Positions 1 to 9,201 are shown, counted from the first letter of the stretch. The stretch: 64,000 nucleotides of DNA from Ruegeria_C sp041537925 (GCF_041537925.1 NZ_JBGOSH010000001.1:496001-560000); one strand, 5' to 3'. Translations and numbers: made by a program. Notes: generated from the sequence alone by a model not told the origin.

Positions 1-506
1 CCCGGATGCCGCGCCAGAACATGAGCAAGTCCGAGATCAAGACCGCCCGGTCGCTGGTCGAATATGCCATCCGCGTCGAAGCGGCCGGCGATATCGTGTC
101 GAAACGCATGACCGGTTTTGCCAAGGCACGCCACGACGAACGGGTGCAGTTCTCGGCTCCCGGCTGGAAAGAACTGTCTGACCTGCACAAAGCCGTGACC
201 GAGAGCTTTGCGCTGGCCCGCCACGTGCTGCTGGTGGACGATCTGGAATGCGCCCGCCGTCTGGTTCTGGACAAGGCCGAGGTCAAGCGCATGGAGCGCG
301 CCAGCCGCAAGGCGCATCTGAAACGTCTCGAACGCGGCACCGCTGAAAGCTTCCAGTCCAGCGACCTGCATCTGGAAACCCTGCGCGCGCTGCGCGACCT
401 GCATGGCCATATCGCCTCGGTCGCCTACCCGATCCTCTACCGCTCGGGCCAGATCCTGGAAACACGGCTGGTAACCGAAATGAAAAGCGAGCGGGTCAAT
501 GACTGA
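1..506 (+). CDS. Na/Pi cotransporter family protein, C-terminal PhoU-like part (5' truncated by window edge)
   Basis: The frame is open from the first bases of the window, so only the C-terminal part (about 165 residues) is present. The visible portion is an all-helical, charged, PhoU-like region with repeated Glu/Arg/Leu-rich helices (for example the segment around ERASRKAHLKRLERG). This arrangement is typical of the cytoplasmic tail of bacterial Na/Pi cotransporter (NptA/YjbB-type) proteins, whose membrane domain would lie upstream of the window. The stop codon is 32 bp before the glutamine-synthetase-like gene. A stand-alone PhoU-like protein is the alternative, because the membrane part cannot be seen. 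Confidence 0.6.
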   Translation, partial: RMPRQNMSKSEIKTARSLVEYAIRVEAAGDIVSKRMTGFAKARHDERVQFSAPGWKELSDLHKAVTESFALARHVLLVDDLECARRLVLDKAEVKRMERASRKAHLKRLERGTAESFQSSDLHLETLRALRDLHGHIASVAYPILYRSGQILETRLVTEMKSERVND

Positions 507-538
507 TCCCCGGAAACGACAGAAAACGGATTGACGCC

Positions 539-1903
539 ATGAGTGATGCATCTGCTCTGAAAGAGCTTTCGGCCAAGGTGGCCAGCGGCGAGGTGGATAC
601 AGTACTGGTCTGCCTTGTGGACATGCAGGGCCGGTTGATGGGCAAGCGATTTCACGCGCAGAACTTCCTCGACTCTGCTTGGCAGGAAACCCATTGCTGC
701 AACTACCTGCTGGCAACCGATCTTGAGATGGCGACGCCCGACGGCTATGCGGCAACCTCGTGGGAGGCAGGGTATGGCGATTATGTCATGAAGCCCGATC
801 TGTCCACACTGCGCCCGATGCCCTGGCTGGAGGGCACGGTGCTGGTGCTGTGTGATGTGCTGGATCACCACACGCATGAACCCGTCCCACATTCCCCGCG
901 CGAGGTGTTGAAACGCCAGATCGCCCGCGCCGCGGCGCTTGGACTGACGCCGATGATGGCGACCGAGCTGGAGTTTTTCCTGTTCGACCGCACCTATGAC
1001 GCAATCCGCGCCGGGGGCTTCCGCGATCTGACTCCGATCTCGGGCTACAACGAGGATTACCACATCCTGCAGACCACCAAGGAAGAGCATGTGATGCGCC
1101 CCCTGCGCAATCACCTGTTCGCTGCTGGCATCCCGGTGGAAAACACCAAGGGTGAGGCCGAGGCCGGTCAGGAAGAGCTGAACATCCGCTATGCCGAGGC
1201 TCTGGCCTGCGCCGACCATCACACGATTGCCAAGCACGCCACCAAGGAAATCGCGCATATTCAGGGGCATGCGGCAAGTTTCTTACCGAAATGGCACGCG
1301 GATCGCGTGGGCTCGGCCAGCCATGTTCACCTGTCGCTCTGGCACGGGAATGACCCCGCCTTTTACGATCCCGACGCCCCTCATGGGTTGTCGGAACTGG
1401 GGCGGCAATTTTGCGCGGGCATGATCAAATACGCACCCGATTACACCGCGTTCCTGGCGCCCTATGTGAACAGCTACAAACGCTTCATGAAAGGTACATT
1501 TGCCCCTACCAAGACCGTCTGGTCGGTGGACAACCGCACCGCCGGTTTCCGGATGTGCGGCGAAGGGACCAAGGCGGTGCGGATGGAATGCCGGATCGGC
1601 GGATCGGACCTCAACCCCTATCTGGCGCAAGCCGCCCTGCTGGCGGCAGGCCTCAAGGGGATCGAGGACAAGCTGGAGCTTGCCCCACCCACGGCAGGCG
1701 ATCTCTATGAAGACGCCGATGCGCGCGAAATCCCCCGCACGCTGCGCGACGCGGTCGAGACGCTGCGCGGATCGGACATGCTGCGTGCGGCGATGGGTAA
1801 CTGGGTGGTTGACCACTACACCCGCTGCGCCGAATGGGAGCAGGAAGAGTTTGACCGGGTGGTGACGGACTGGGAAATCGCCCGAGGATTCGAGAAAGCC
1901 TGA
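539..1903 (+). CDS. glutamine synthetase family protein (probable gamma-glutamyl-amine ligase)
   Basis: A 454-residue protein with the glutamine synthetase fold: an N-terminal beta-grasp part (FLVC/VDMQGRLMGKR region) and a catalytic domain with the metal-binding ATELEFFLF strand, the EAGQEELNI segment, the SASHVHLSL strand and the RMECRIGGSDLNPYL region. The length (about 450) and divergent motifs match the GlnA-like ligases that glutamylate amines (PuuA, IpuC, GlnA4 types) better than housekeeping GlnA, which lacks this neighbourhood. It is followed after 3 bp by an aldehyde dehydrogenase and then an iron alcohol dehydrogenase. This suggests ATP-dependent gamma-glutamylation of an amine or amino alcohol before oxidation. 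The substrate is not determinable from sequence. Confidence 0.85.
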   Translation: MSDASALKELSAKVASGEVDTVLVCLVDMQGRLMGKRFHAQNFLDSAWQETHCCNYLLATDLEMATPDGYAATSWEAGYGDYVMKPDLSTLRPMPWLEGTVLVLCDVLDHHTHEPVPHSPREVLKRQIARAAALGLTPMMATELEFFLFDRTYDAIRAGGFRDLTPISGYNEDYHILQTTKEEHVMRPLRNHLFAAGIPVENTKGEAEAGQEELNIRYAEALACADHHTIAKHATKEIAHIQGHAASFLPKWHADRVGSASHVHLSLWHGNDPAFYDPDAPHGLSELGRQFCAGMIKYAPDYTAFLAPYVNSYKRFMKGTFAPTKTVWSVDNRTAGFRMCGEGTKAVRMECRIGGSDLNPYLAQAALLAAGLKGIEDKLELAPPTAGDLYEDADAREIPRTLRDAVETLRGSDMLRAAMGNWVVDHYTRCAEWEQEEFDRVVTDWEIARGFEKA

Positions 1904-1906
1904 GAC

Positions 1907-3283
1907 ATGACAAAGACAACACAATGTATCTCTCCGATCGACGGATCGATTTATCTGGAACGCAGCACTCTGTCGCCCGACGCGGCCCAAGCCGCCGCCG
2001 CTAGCGCATTGCAGGCACAGCGCGACTGGGCGGCGCGGCCTCTGGCCGAGCGTATCGCGCTGGTGCAGGCGGGTGTGGCCGAGGTGGGTAAGACTACCGA
2101 TCGGATGGCGGTGGAACTGGCGCATCAGATGGGCCGCCCCATGCGCTATGGCGGCGAATTCGGCGGGTTCAAGGAACGCGCGCTGCATATGGCCAAGATC
2201 GCCGAAGAGGCGCTCGCACCGATCATCGTCGAAGAGAGCGATGCGTTTCTGCGCAAGATTGCCCGCGAGCCCCATGGCGTCGTGCTGGTGGTGGCGCCGT
2301 GGAACTACCCCTACATGACCGCGATCAACACCGTGGCCCCTGCCCTGATCGCGGGTAACGCGGTGCTGCTGAAACACGCCGCGCAAACCCTGCAGGTGGG
2401 CGAGCGGCTGGCCGAGGCCTTTCATGCCGCAGGCATCCCCGAGGATGTGTTTCAGAACCTGGTTCTTGACCATGACACCACATCCGAGCTGATCTCGGGG
2501 CGGCACGTGAATTTCGTCAATTTCACCGGCTCCGTGGGCGGTGGGCAGGCGATGGAACGCGCCGCGGCTGGCACGTTCATCCCGGTCTCGACCGAGTTGG
2601 GCGGCAAGGACCCGGGCTATGTACGCGCGGATGCCGATTTGGATGCCGCCGTCGAAACCCTGATCGACGGCGCCATGTTCAACTCCGGCCAATGCTGCTG
2701 CGGGATCGAGCGGATCTATGTGCATGGCACCTTGTTCAACGACTTCGTGGAAAAGGCCGTGGCGCTGGTCAACGGCTACAAGCTGGGCAACCCGCTGGAC
2801 CCGGACACCACGCTTGGACCGATGGCGCATGTGCGGTTCGCCCGCGTGGTCCGCGACCATATCGAGGATGCGATGGCCAAGGGCGCCACCGCCCATATCG
2901 ACCGCTTTGACGCCGATGATGGCGCCGCCTATCTCACCCCGCAGATTCTGACCAATGTGACCCACGACATGGACGTGATGCGCGAGGAAAGCTTTGGCCC
3001 GGTCGTGGGCATCATGCCGGTGAATGACGACGACGAAGCGATTGCACTGATGAATGACAGCCAGTTCGGGCTGACCGCGTCGATCTGGACCCGTGACGCC
3101 GCCAAGGCCGAAGAGATCGGCGCAAGGCTGGAAACCGGCACCGTGTTCCTGAACCGCTGCGACTATCTCGACCCCGGCCTGTGCTGGACCGGCTGCAAGG
3201 ACACCGGGCGCGGCGCGGGCCTGTCAGTGCTGGGGTTCCACGCCCTGACCCGTCCGAAATCCTACCATCTGAAGAAGGCGTGA
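1907..3283 (+). CDS. NAD(P)-dependent aldehyde dehydrogenase
   Basis: A 458-residue ALDH-superfamily enzyme that would oxidise an aldehyde to the acid. Visible family motifs are the APWNYP nucleotide-binding segment (about 130-135), the NFTGSV glycine motif (205-210), the general base Glu230 in ELGG, and the catalytic cysteine in NSGQCCC (Cys264 by the GQxC pattern, with Cys263 and Cys265 beside it). The C-terminal EESFGPVVGI motif is present. The start lies 3 bp after the glutamine-synthetase-like gene, and the Fe-ADH follows 4 bp after the stop, so the three genes are almost certainly one transcript. Its probable substrate is a gamma-glutamylated aminoaldehyde (inference from context). Confidence 0.9.
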   Translation: MTKTTQCISPIDGSIYLERSTLSPDAAQAAAASALQAQRDWAARPLAERIALVQAGVAEVGKTTDRMAVELAHQMGRPMRYGGEFGGFKERALHMAKIAEEALAPIIVEESDAFLRKIAREPHGVVLVVAPWNYPYMTAINTVAPALIAGNAVLLKHAAQTLQVGERLAEAFHAAGIPEDVFQNLVLDHDTTSELISGRHVNFVNFTGSVGGGQAMERAAAGTFIPVSTELGGKDPGYVRADADLDAAVETLIDGAMFNSGQCCCGIERIYVHGTLFNDFVEKAVALVNGYKLGNPLDPDTTLGPMAHVRFARVVRDHIEDAMAKGATAHIDRFDADDGAAYLTPQILTNVTHDMDVMREESFGPVVGIMPVNDDDEAIALMNDSQFGLTASIWTRDAAKAEEIGARLETGTVFLNRCDYLDPGLCWTGCKDTGRGAGLSVLGFHALTRPKSYHLKKA

Positions 3284-3287
3284 GCCC

Positions 3288-4433
3288 ATGAAACTCGTTG
3301 GAAACTGGTCCTACCCCACCGCGATCCGCTTTGGCGCGGGGCGTATCTCTGAAATTGCCGAGGCCTGTGTGGTCGCCGGGATCACCAGGCCACTGCTGGT
3401 CACCGACAAGGGGCTGGCCAACCTGCCCGTCACCCAATCCACGCTCGACCTGATGGAGGATGCGGGGCTGGGCCGGGCCATGTTCTCGGATGTGGACCCG
3501 AACCCGAACGAGATCAACGTCGCGGCAGGCCTAGCTGTCTATCGCGAGGGCGGGTTCGACGGGGTCATCGCCTTTGGCGGTGGCTCGGGACTGGATTTGG
3601 GCAAGGTGCTGGCCTTCATGGCCGGACAGACCCGGCCTTTGTGGGATTTCGAGGATATCGGAGACTGGTGGACCCGTGCCGATCCGACAGGCATTCACCC
3701 AGTCGTGGCAGTTCCCACAACTGCCGGAACCGGGTCCGAGGTGGGGCGCGCGGGAGTCATCACCAATTCCGAAAGCCACGAGAAGAAGATCATCTTCCAC
3801 CCCAAGATGCTGCCCGTGCAAGTGATCTGCGACCCGGAACTGACCGTCGGTATGCCAAAGGTTATCACCGCCGGTACCGGCCTCGATGCCTTTGCGCACT
3901 GTGTCGAGGCCTATTGCTCGCCGCATTATCACCCGATGTCCCAGGGCATGGCGTTGGAGGGCATGCGGCTGGTCAAGGAGTACCTGCCCCGCGCCTATGC
4001 CGATGGCAGCGATCTTGAGGCGCGCGCGCATATGATGTCGGCGGCGGCGATGGGGGCGACCGCGTTCCAGAAGGGTTTGGGCGCGGTCCACGCGATGAGC
4101 CACCCGATCGGCGCGCATCACCACACCCATCACGGCACGACCAACGCCGTCTGCATGCCCGCCGTGCTGCAATTCAACCGCCCCGCCGCCGAAGGCGTGC
4201 TGACCCACGCCGCCGCCTATCTAGGCATCGAAGGCGGGTTCGACGGATTCTGCACCTATGTGGACGGGCTGAACGCCTCGCTCGGTATTCCCAAAACGCT
4301 GACCGATCTGGGGGTGCACGACCCCGATCTCGACATTCTGGTGCGCGATGCGCTCAACGATCCCTCCACCGGAGGCAACCCGGTGGAAATGACGGCAGAT
4401 AACACGCACAAACTTTTCGAGGCCGTGCTGTAA
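3288..4433 (+). CDS. iron-containing alcohol dehydrogenase
   Basis: A 381-residue group III (Fe-dependent) alcohol dehydrogenase. It shows the N-terminal RFGAGRISEI strand, the dinucleotide-binding FGGGSGLDLGK motif, the PTTAGTGSEV motif, and a metal-binding region with DAFAHCVEAYCSPHYHP and the histidine-rich AVHAMSHPIGAHHHTHHG segment. It would interconvert an alcohol and the aldehyde used by the upstream ALDH. As third gene of the compact operon it supports a route in which a gamma-glutamyl amino alcohol is oxidised to aldehyde and then to acid. About 180 bp without a clear feature separates it from the next gene. Confidence 0.9.
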   Translation: MKLVGNWSYPTAIRFGAGRISEIAEACVVAGITRPLLVTDKGLANLPVTQSTLDLMEDAGLGRAMFSDVDPNPNEINVAAGLAVYREGGFDGVIAFGGGSGLDLGKVLAFMAGQTRPLWDFEDIGDWWTRADPTGIHPVVAVPTTAGTGSEVGRAGVITNSESHEKKIIFHPKMLPVQVICDPELTVGMPKVITAGTGLDAFAHCVEAYCSPHYHPMSQGMALEGMRLVKEYLPRAYADGSDLEARAHMMSAAAMGATAFQKGLGAVHAMSHPIGAHHHTHHGTTNAVCMPAVLQFNRPAAEGVLTHAAAYLGIEGGFDGFCTYVDGLNASLGIPKTLTDLGVHDPDLDILVRDALNDPSTGGNPVEMTADNTHKLFEAVL

Positions 4434-4617
4434 CTCCCACTGAGCAAACACCGCCAATGCCTGCGAAACGGGCACAGGCGGTGTTCTGCCTTGAGTTGAC
4501 CAATTCTCACCCAGCGACTGTTTTGCGCTTTCACTTCTGCACCACGGAAATTATACCTGACGCCAGAGCGCGACAGCGCCGAACGCGGACAAAACGCCCG
4601 CAAACAGGAGCAGTTTG

Positions 4618-5340
4618 ATGAAAAACATCATCGTAGCCGGGGCCTTGGCCTCGAGCCTTTGCGTTGGCGCGGCCAGCGCAGCGGAAATCACCGGCGGATA
4701 TTTCGATCTCGGGTATTCCAGCTTCACCGACAGCGACGACGGATCCAAGTTCTACGGGGCTGGTTCCGGGGAACTTGGCTTCACCCGCAATTTCAGCGTT
4801 CAGGCGGATTTGGGCGTGTATCGCTTCAGGGAAGTCAGTGAGACCGCGTATAACGGCACCCTTCACGCAATCTACCATACCAACGATAACCTGTCGCTGG
4901 GCGGCTATTACAACCGCGACGAAATCGACGGCGGAATCGACTCAAACAGTTTCGGGATCGAAGCGGGCTATGAGACCGGTATCTTGGGGCTCGAAGGCTA
5001 TGTTTCACGCATTGATTTTGTGGACAGCGATTTCGACGATGGCAACTTGCTTGGCTTCAAAGTGGAAGGCAGCCCGTCCAGCCAGTTCACTCTGTCGGCC
5101 TCGGTGGATTATCTTAACGGCCCGGACGATCTTGAGTTGACCCGGTTCGGAGTTAGTGCCGATTACGAGGTCGGAGAAGGTGCCCATGTCTATGGCGAAC
5201 TTGGCAGAGCCCGGGTGGACATTGGCAGCGGAAGCGAATCCGAGACCTTTATCGGCGCGGGTCTGCGCCTCAACTTTGGCGCGAAACGCGGCACGACCTT
5301 CGGCCGCCGTGGTCTGCTCGACAAGCTTCCTGGCGCTTGA
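4618..5340 (+). CDS. outer-membrane beta-barrel protein with signal peptide
   Basis: Predicted 240-residue exported protein. An N-terminal signal peptide (MKNIIVAGALASSLCVGAASA, cleaved near residue 21-22) is followed by alternating polar/hydrophobic strands rich in Gly, Asp, Tyr and Phe. The protein ends in a strand resembling a barrel closing strand (IGAGLRLNFG) plus a short tail. This composition is typical of small porin-like barrels of Rhodobacteraceae; the function is unknown. The ATG at 4618 is preferred over the adjacent TTG at 4615 because an AGGAG ribosome site lies 7 bp upstream of it. It is a single-gene unit followed by a hairpin. Confidence 0.75.
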   Translation: MKNIIVAGALASSLCVGAASAAEITGGYFDLGYSSFTDSDDGSKFYGAGSGELGFTRNFSVQADLGVYRFREVSETAYNGTLHAIYHTNDNLSLGGYYNRDEIDGGIDSNSFGIEAGYETGILGLEGYVSRIDFVDSDFDDGNLLGFKVEGSPSSQFTLSASVDYLNGPDDLELTRFGVSADYEVGEGAHVYGELGRARVDIGSGSESETFIGAGLRLNFGAKRGTTFGRRGLLDKLPGA

Positions 5341-5346
5341 TCAAAA

Positions 5347-5376
5347 CGCGCCCGGCGGCCGCGCTGCCGGGCGTTC
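5347..5376 (+). terminator. GC-rich hairpin after the barrel gene
   Basis: Perfect 8-bp stem CGCCCGGC / GCCGGGCG (5349-5356 with 5366-5373) starting about 8 bp after the stop codon, followed by only two T residues. It is a weak-tailed Rho-independent terminator candidate. Confidence 0.45.
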
Positions 5377-5457
5377 AGAACTTGCCGCTCCGCATCGGGG
5401 ATCGCTGCATCAAACTCTATGAGAAAGCCGAAATCCGCTTGCCTGGAATGGGAAGAA

Positions 5458-5532
5458 TGGTGGGTGATAAGAGATTTGAACTCCTGACATCTTCGATGTG
5501 AACGAAGCGCTCTACCACTGAGCTAATCACCC
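5458..5532 (-). tRNA. tRNA-Val (anticodon CAC)
   Basis: Read on the minus strand, the 75-nt sequence folds as a complete tRNA. The 7-bp acceptor stem is GGGTGAT/ATCACCC and the D-arm contains AGCTCAGTGGTAGAGC. The anticodon stem CTTCG/CGAAG closes the loop TTCACAT, so the anticodon is CAC (reads GUG, valine). The T-arm is GGAGTTCAAATCTC (T-loop TTCAAAT), and an encoded discriminator A plus CCA completes the 3' end. No intron or mismatch is seen in the acceptor stem. Confidence 0.95.
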
Positions 5533-5562
5533 GTGCGCGCGGTATTAGCGCTAGTCGGCGGG

Positions 5563-5943
5563 CTACGCAAGAGGTTCTTTCTCCTTGCCTTCAACCGCTG
5601 CCGGTTGCCGCAACCGACAAATTACAACCCGGCCATTTGCCTTTTCTTCACTGCGATTGATCTTGAGTTTTCCGAATGGCTGCAGGTTCAACTCGCGCCC
5701 TTCCGCAACCGTTTCGCCGAGGATGGCCAACAGCGCCTCGATCGCCGGTTTGGCGTCCTTTTTCTTGATGCCAGAGCGGGCAACCACCTGCTCGATCAGC
5801 TCTTTCTTGCGCAGCTCGGGCGCATTCACGACAGGCGAGGATACGGTGACCACTTTCGGTTCCGGCGCTGCCGTGTCAGCCGGTTTGGATGCTGTGGATG
5901 TCTTGCTCGCGTCGCTGGATGTCTTGGTGGATTTCCGTGCCAT
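5563..5943 (-). CDS. HU-family DNA-binding protein with Lys/Ser/Ala-rich N-terminal extension
   Basis: A protein of about 126 residues. The C-terminal ~80 residues carry an HU/IHF-like arrangement: an N-terminal helix pair (ELRKKELIEQVVARSGIKKK, then DAKPAIEALLAILGETVAEG) followed by the beta-saddle segment ELNLQPFGKLKINRSEEKANGR. The first ~45 residues are low-complexity Lys/Ser/Thr/Ala/Pro and probably disordered, which lengthens the protein beyond the usual 90 residues. It probably acts in nucleoid organisation. The start MARKST (5943) is preferred; an in-frame ATG 12 bp upstream is possible. It lies just after lon on the same strand, but a strong terminator separates them. Confidence 0.75.
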   Translation of the reverse strand: MARKSTKTSSDASKTSTASKPADTAAPEPKVVTVSSPVVNAPELRKKELIEQVVARSGIKKKDAKPAIEALLAILGETVAEGRELNLQPFGKLKINRSEEKANGRVVICRLRQPAAVEGKEKEPLA

Positions 5944-6067
5944 TTCCTGCCTCATTGAGTGACTTTTGAGGCAAGTTTAGCGGGCTATACCCATAATTAC
6001 CACAACAGCTAGTGATTGAGCCATATTTGTGGGTCTCTGGTCCCCAAGTGCAACATGACCGTCGAAA

Positions 6068-6102
6068 AACATAGCGGGGCGGGCCAATTGGCCCGCCCCG
6101 CT
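6068..6102 (-). terminator. Rho-independent terminator of lon
   Basis: Perfect 30-nt palindrome (6073-6102; arms AGCGGGGCGGGCC / GGCCCGCCCCGCT, loop AATT) 20 bp after the lon stop. On the minus strand it is followed by a TGTTTTTC tract, the classic hairpin plus T-run arrangement. Confidence 0.9.
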
Positions 6103-6122
6103 AACGACAAACAGGTGTCGCG

Positions 6123-8537
6123 TCAGTGCGCGGTCGCAACAGGCCCCTGCCCGGACGCGGCCGTCGCGGCGCGGGCTGCTGCGGCCTCTTCCTCGGCCGC
6201 CTCATCCCATTCGATGGGCTCGGGCACTGAGATCAGCGCTTGTTTCAACACCTCGGACACGTGGGCCACCGGGATGATTTCAAGACCTTCTTTTACATTG
6301 TCCGGGATCTCGGGCAAGTCCTTCTCATTTTCCTGCGGGATCAGCACAGTCTTGATACCACCACGCAGCGCTGCGAGCAGCTTCTCCTTTAGCCCTCCGA
6401 TGGCCAGCGCATTGCCGCGCAATGTGACCTCACCGGTCATGGCGATATCCTTGCGCACCGGGATACCGGTCAGCACCGACACGATCGAGGTCACCATGGC
6501 CAAACCGGCGCTGGGGCCGTCCTTTGGCGTTGCGCCCTCGGGCACGTGCACATGGATGTCCCAATTGTCAAAACGCGTCGGCTTGATGCCAAGCTGCGGG
6601 CTGATCGAGCGGACATAACTCGATGCTGCCTCGATGGATTCCTTCATCACATCGCCCAGCTTGCCAGTTGTCTTCATCCGGCCCTTGCCCGGCAGGCGCA
6701 GCGCCTCGATCGACAACAACTCCCCCCCGACCGAGGTATAGGCAAGCCCGGTCACGACACCGACCTGATCTTCTTTCTCGGCCAGACCATAGCGGAATTT
6801 CGGCACACCCAGGAAATCATCCAGATTGTCTGGCGTCACCTCGATGGACTCGGCCTGTTTCTTGATGATCTTGGTCAGCGATTTCCGTGCCACCTTGGCG
6901 ATCTCGCGCTCAAGGTTGCGCACCCCCGCCTCACGCGTATAGGTGCGGATCATCTCGGTCAGCGCCGCGTCACTCAGGGCGAATTCCTTGTTTTTCAGCC
7001 CATGGTTCTTGACCTGCTTGCCGATCAGATGCTGCTTGGCAATTTCACGCTTTTCATCTTCGGTGTAACCCGCCAGCGGAATGATCTCCATCCGATCCAG
7101 TAACGGCCCGGGCATGTTGTAGCTGTTCGACGTGGTCAGGAACATCACGTTCGAAAGGTCATATTCAACCTCTAGATAATGATCCATGAAGGTGTTGTTC
7201 TGTTCCGGGTCCAGCACCTCGAGCATGGCCGAAGCCGGGTCACCGCGGAAATCCTGCCCCATCTTGTCAATCTCATCGAGCAGGATCAGCGGGTTCGTGG
7301 TCTTGGCCTTTTTCAGCGCCTGGATGATCTTGCCGGGCATCGAGCCAATGTAGGTCCGGCGGTGGCCGCGAATTTCGGACTCATCCCGGACGCCGCCCAA
7401 CGAGATGCGAATGAACTCGCGTCCCGTGGCCCTGGCAACGGATTTGCCCAGCGAGGTCTTGCCGACACCCGGAGGGCCGACCAAGCACAGAATCGGACCT
7501 TTCAGCTTTTTTGAGCGTTGCTGCACTGCCAGATATTCGACGATCCGTTCCTTGACTTTCTCAAGCCCGTAATGGTCGTCATCGAGGATTTGCTGCGCCT
7601 TGCCGAGGTCCTTCTTGACGCGCGATTTGGTGCCCCACGGGATCGACAGGATCCAGTCGAGATAGTTGCGCACCACTGTGGCCTCTGCCGACATCGGGCT
7701 CATGTTCTTGAGCTTTTTCAGCTCGCCTTCGGCCTTTTCGCGCGCCTCTTTCGACAGCTTGGTCTCGGCGATCTTGGCTTCCAGCTCGGCGACCTCGTTG
7801 CCGCCCTCTTCGCTGTCGCCCAGTTCCTTCTGAATGGCCTTCATCTGCTCATTCAGGTAGTATTCACGCTGGGTCTTCTCCATCTGGGATTTGACCCGCG
7901 TCTTGATCTTCTTCTCGACCTGCAGAACGCTCATTTCGCCCTGCATCAGGCCATAGACCTTCTCCAGCCGCTCGCTGACGCTGAGCGTCTCCAGAAGGTC
8001 CTGTTTCTGATCCACCTCAATGCCCAGATGACCCGCCACAAGGTCGGCCAGCTTGGCTGGCTCCGAGGACTCACCCACGGCGGCAAGCGCCTCTTCGGGA
8101 ATGTTTTTGCGCACTTTGGCGTAACGCTCGAACTCGTCGCCGACCGAACGCAGAAGCGCCTCGGTGGTGGTCACGTCGCCGGGAATCTCGGTCAGGTATT
8201 CGGCACGCGCCTCGAAGAAATCCTCGTTCTCGAGGAATTCAGTGATACGCACCCTTGCCTGCCCCTCGACCAGCACCTTCACGGTGCCATCGGGCAGTTT
8301 CAGCAATTGCAGCACATTGGCCAACACGCCTGCAGTAAAGATGCCATCGGAATCCGGATCATCAACCGCCGGGTCGATTTGGCTGGACAGCAGGATCTGC
8401 TTGTCGTCCTGCATCACCTCTTCCAGCGCGCGGACCGATTTCTCGCGGCCCACAAAGAGCGGCACGATCATGTGCGGAAACACCACGATGTCACGCAGAG
8501 GAAGGACGGGGTAGGACGAGTTGAGAGGCTCTTGCAT
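6123..8537 (-). CDS. lon: Lon, ATP-dependent serine protease
   Basis: An 804-residue cytoplasmic AAA+ protease, the full family length. The N-terminal substrate-binding domain begins PVLPLRDIVVFPHMIVPLFVG. A coiled-coil section (about 200-280) is followed by the AAA+ domain with Walker A GPPGVGKT (about 354-361) and Walker B LILLDEID (about 418-425). The C-terminal protease domain has the catalytic dyad Ser676 (DGPSAG) and Lys719 (GGLKEKL). It degrades misfolded and regulatory proteins. An AAGGAAAGAG ribosome site precedes the ATG. I could not find a convincing heat-shock sigma32 promoter in the 250 bp upstream. Transcription ends at the strong hairpin downstream. Confidence 0.98.
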   Translation of the reverse strand: MQEPLNSSYPVLPLRDIVVFPHMIVPLFVGREKSVRALEEVMQDDKQILLSSQIDPAVDDPDSDGIFTAGVLANVLQLLKLPDGTVKVLVEGQARVRITEFLENEDFFEARAEYLTEIPGDVTTTEALLRSVGDEFERYAKVRKNIPEEALAAVGESSEPAKLADLVAGHLGIEVDQKQDLLETLSVSERLEKVYGLMQGEMSVLQVEKKIKTRVKSQMEKTQREYYLNEQMKAIQKELGDSEEGGNEVAELEAKIAETKLSKEAREKAEGELKKLKNMSPMSAEATVVRNYLDWILSIPWGTKSRVKKDLGKAQQILDDDHYGLEKVKERIVEYLAVQQRSKKLKGPILCLVGPPGVGKTSLGKSVARATGREFIRISLGGVRDESEIRGHRRTYIGSMPGKIIQALKKAKTTNPLILLDEIDKMGQDFRGDPASAMLEVLDPEQNNTFMDHYLEVEYDLSNVMFLTTSNSYNMPGPLLDRMEIIPLAGYTEDEKREIAKQHLIGKQVKNHGLKNKEFALSDAALTEMIRTYTREAGVRNLEREIAKVARKSLTKIIKKQAESIEVTPDNLDDFLGVPKFRYGLAEKEDQVGVVTGLAYTSVGGELLSIEALRLPGKGRMKTTGKLGDVMKESIEAASSYVRSISPQLGIKPTRFDNWDIHVHVPEGATPKDGPSAGLAMVTSIVSVLTGIPVRKDIAMTGEVTLRGNALAIGGLKEKLLAALRGGIKTVLIPQENEKDLPEIPDNVKEGLEIIPVAHVSEVLKQALISVPEPIEWDEAAEEEAAAARAATAASGQGPVATAH

Positions 8538-8793
8538 GCTCTTTCCTTATCATTGGCAAGACGGCGCGGGTCCCTGTGTCAGGCAACCCCTGGCCATCTC
8601 CGGTCTAAGAGGTGTGAAATGGGGCGCGAGCGCTCGCTTTTCAACCTTACCTGTACGCGACCCACAATGGCGTGAAGCCCGAAGAGCCGCAAGGCGATAT
8701 CGCGTCACATTCGGGCAAAACCCCGCCATTCGGGACCGCGGGCGGGGTGATCCGCGCACCGCGTGGGAGCGTCGTCCCTCAGTCCCCCAAAAA

Positions 8794-9201
8794 TCAAAAG
8801 ACCGACTGCACCGCGCGCGACAGAAAAAACCCGTGACCATCCAGATTGCGACAATCGAGCCCCTTGCGCGAAGAATGGCAGGTAAACCCACCAAACTGGC
8901 CAGTAATGCCATATTCGGCCCGATCAAATCCGTCCCTGTTGTGACTGAGCGGCGCGCAAAGCATCTGAACCGGGCCGGTGTCATACATCAGAAAACTGTG
9001 CCCCCAATCCGAGGCACAGCTTGCCGGGCGCGGCAATGCAGGCGGCCCGTGACGTTGAATGATCGTGCATTCCAGGTCCGAAGTACTGGCCCCCTCGCCC
9101 ACCACGCATTGAATGTTTTCCGATGGGGTCTCAAAGGTCCAGACGTCCGCCAAAACCGGTGTGGCAAGAACCGAAATACAAACAGACAAAATGCGAAACA
9201 T
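8794..9201 (-). CDS. small secreted DUF6636-like protein
   Basis: Predicted 135-residue exported protein. The signal peptide MFRILSVCISVLATPVLA is followed by a mature domain with several conserved-looking cysteines (IQCVV, LECTI, ASCASDWGH, LCAPL, FTCHS, LDCRN) and the C-terminal GHGFFLSRA motif. This pattern matches the DUF6636 family common in Rhodobacteraceae; the cysteines probably form disulfides in the periplasm. The function is unknown. The start at 9201 is chosen because a GGAGGGG ribosome site lies 4 bp upstream; an in-frame start 33 bp further upstream lacks one. It is transcribed away from tgt's end on the same strand as lon. Confidence 0.75.
   Translation of the reverse strand: MFRILSVCISVLATPVLADVWTFETPSENIQCVVGEGASTSDLECTIIQRHGPPALPRPASCASDWGHSFLMYDTGPVQMLCAPLSHNRDGFDRAEYGITGQFGGFTCHSSRKGLDCRNLDGHGFFLSRAVQSVF

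Noticed and set aside
1283..2965. 560-codon open frame on the minus strand across the glutamine synthetase-like and ALDH genes
   Set aside because: Antisense shadow of two conserved enzymes; His/Gly/Arg-rich translation without recognisable domains.
7518..8675. 385-codon plus-strand frame opposite lon
   Set aside because: Antisense to the coiled-coil and N-terminal coding region of lon; Leu/His-rich shadow translation.
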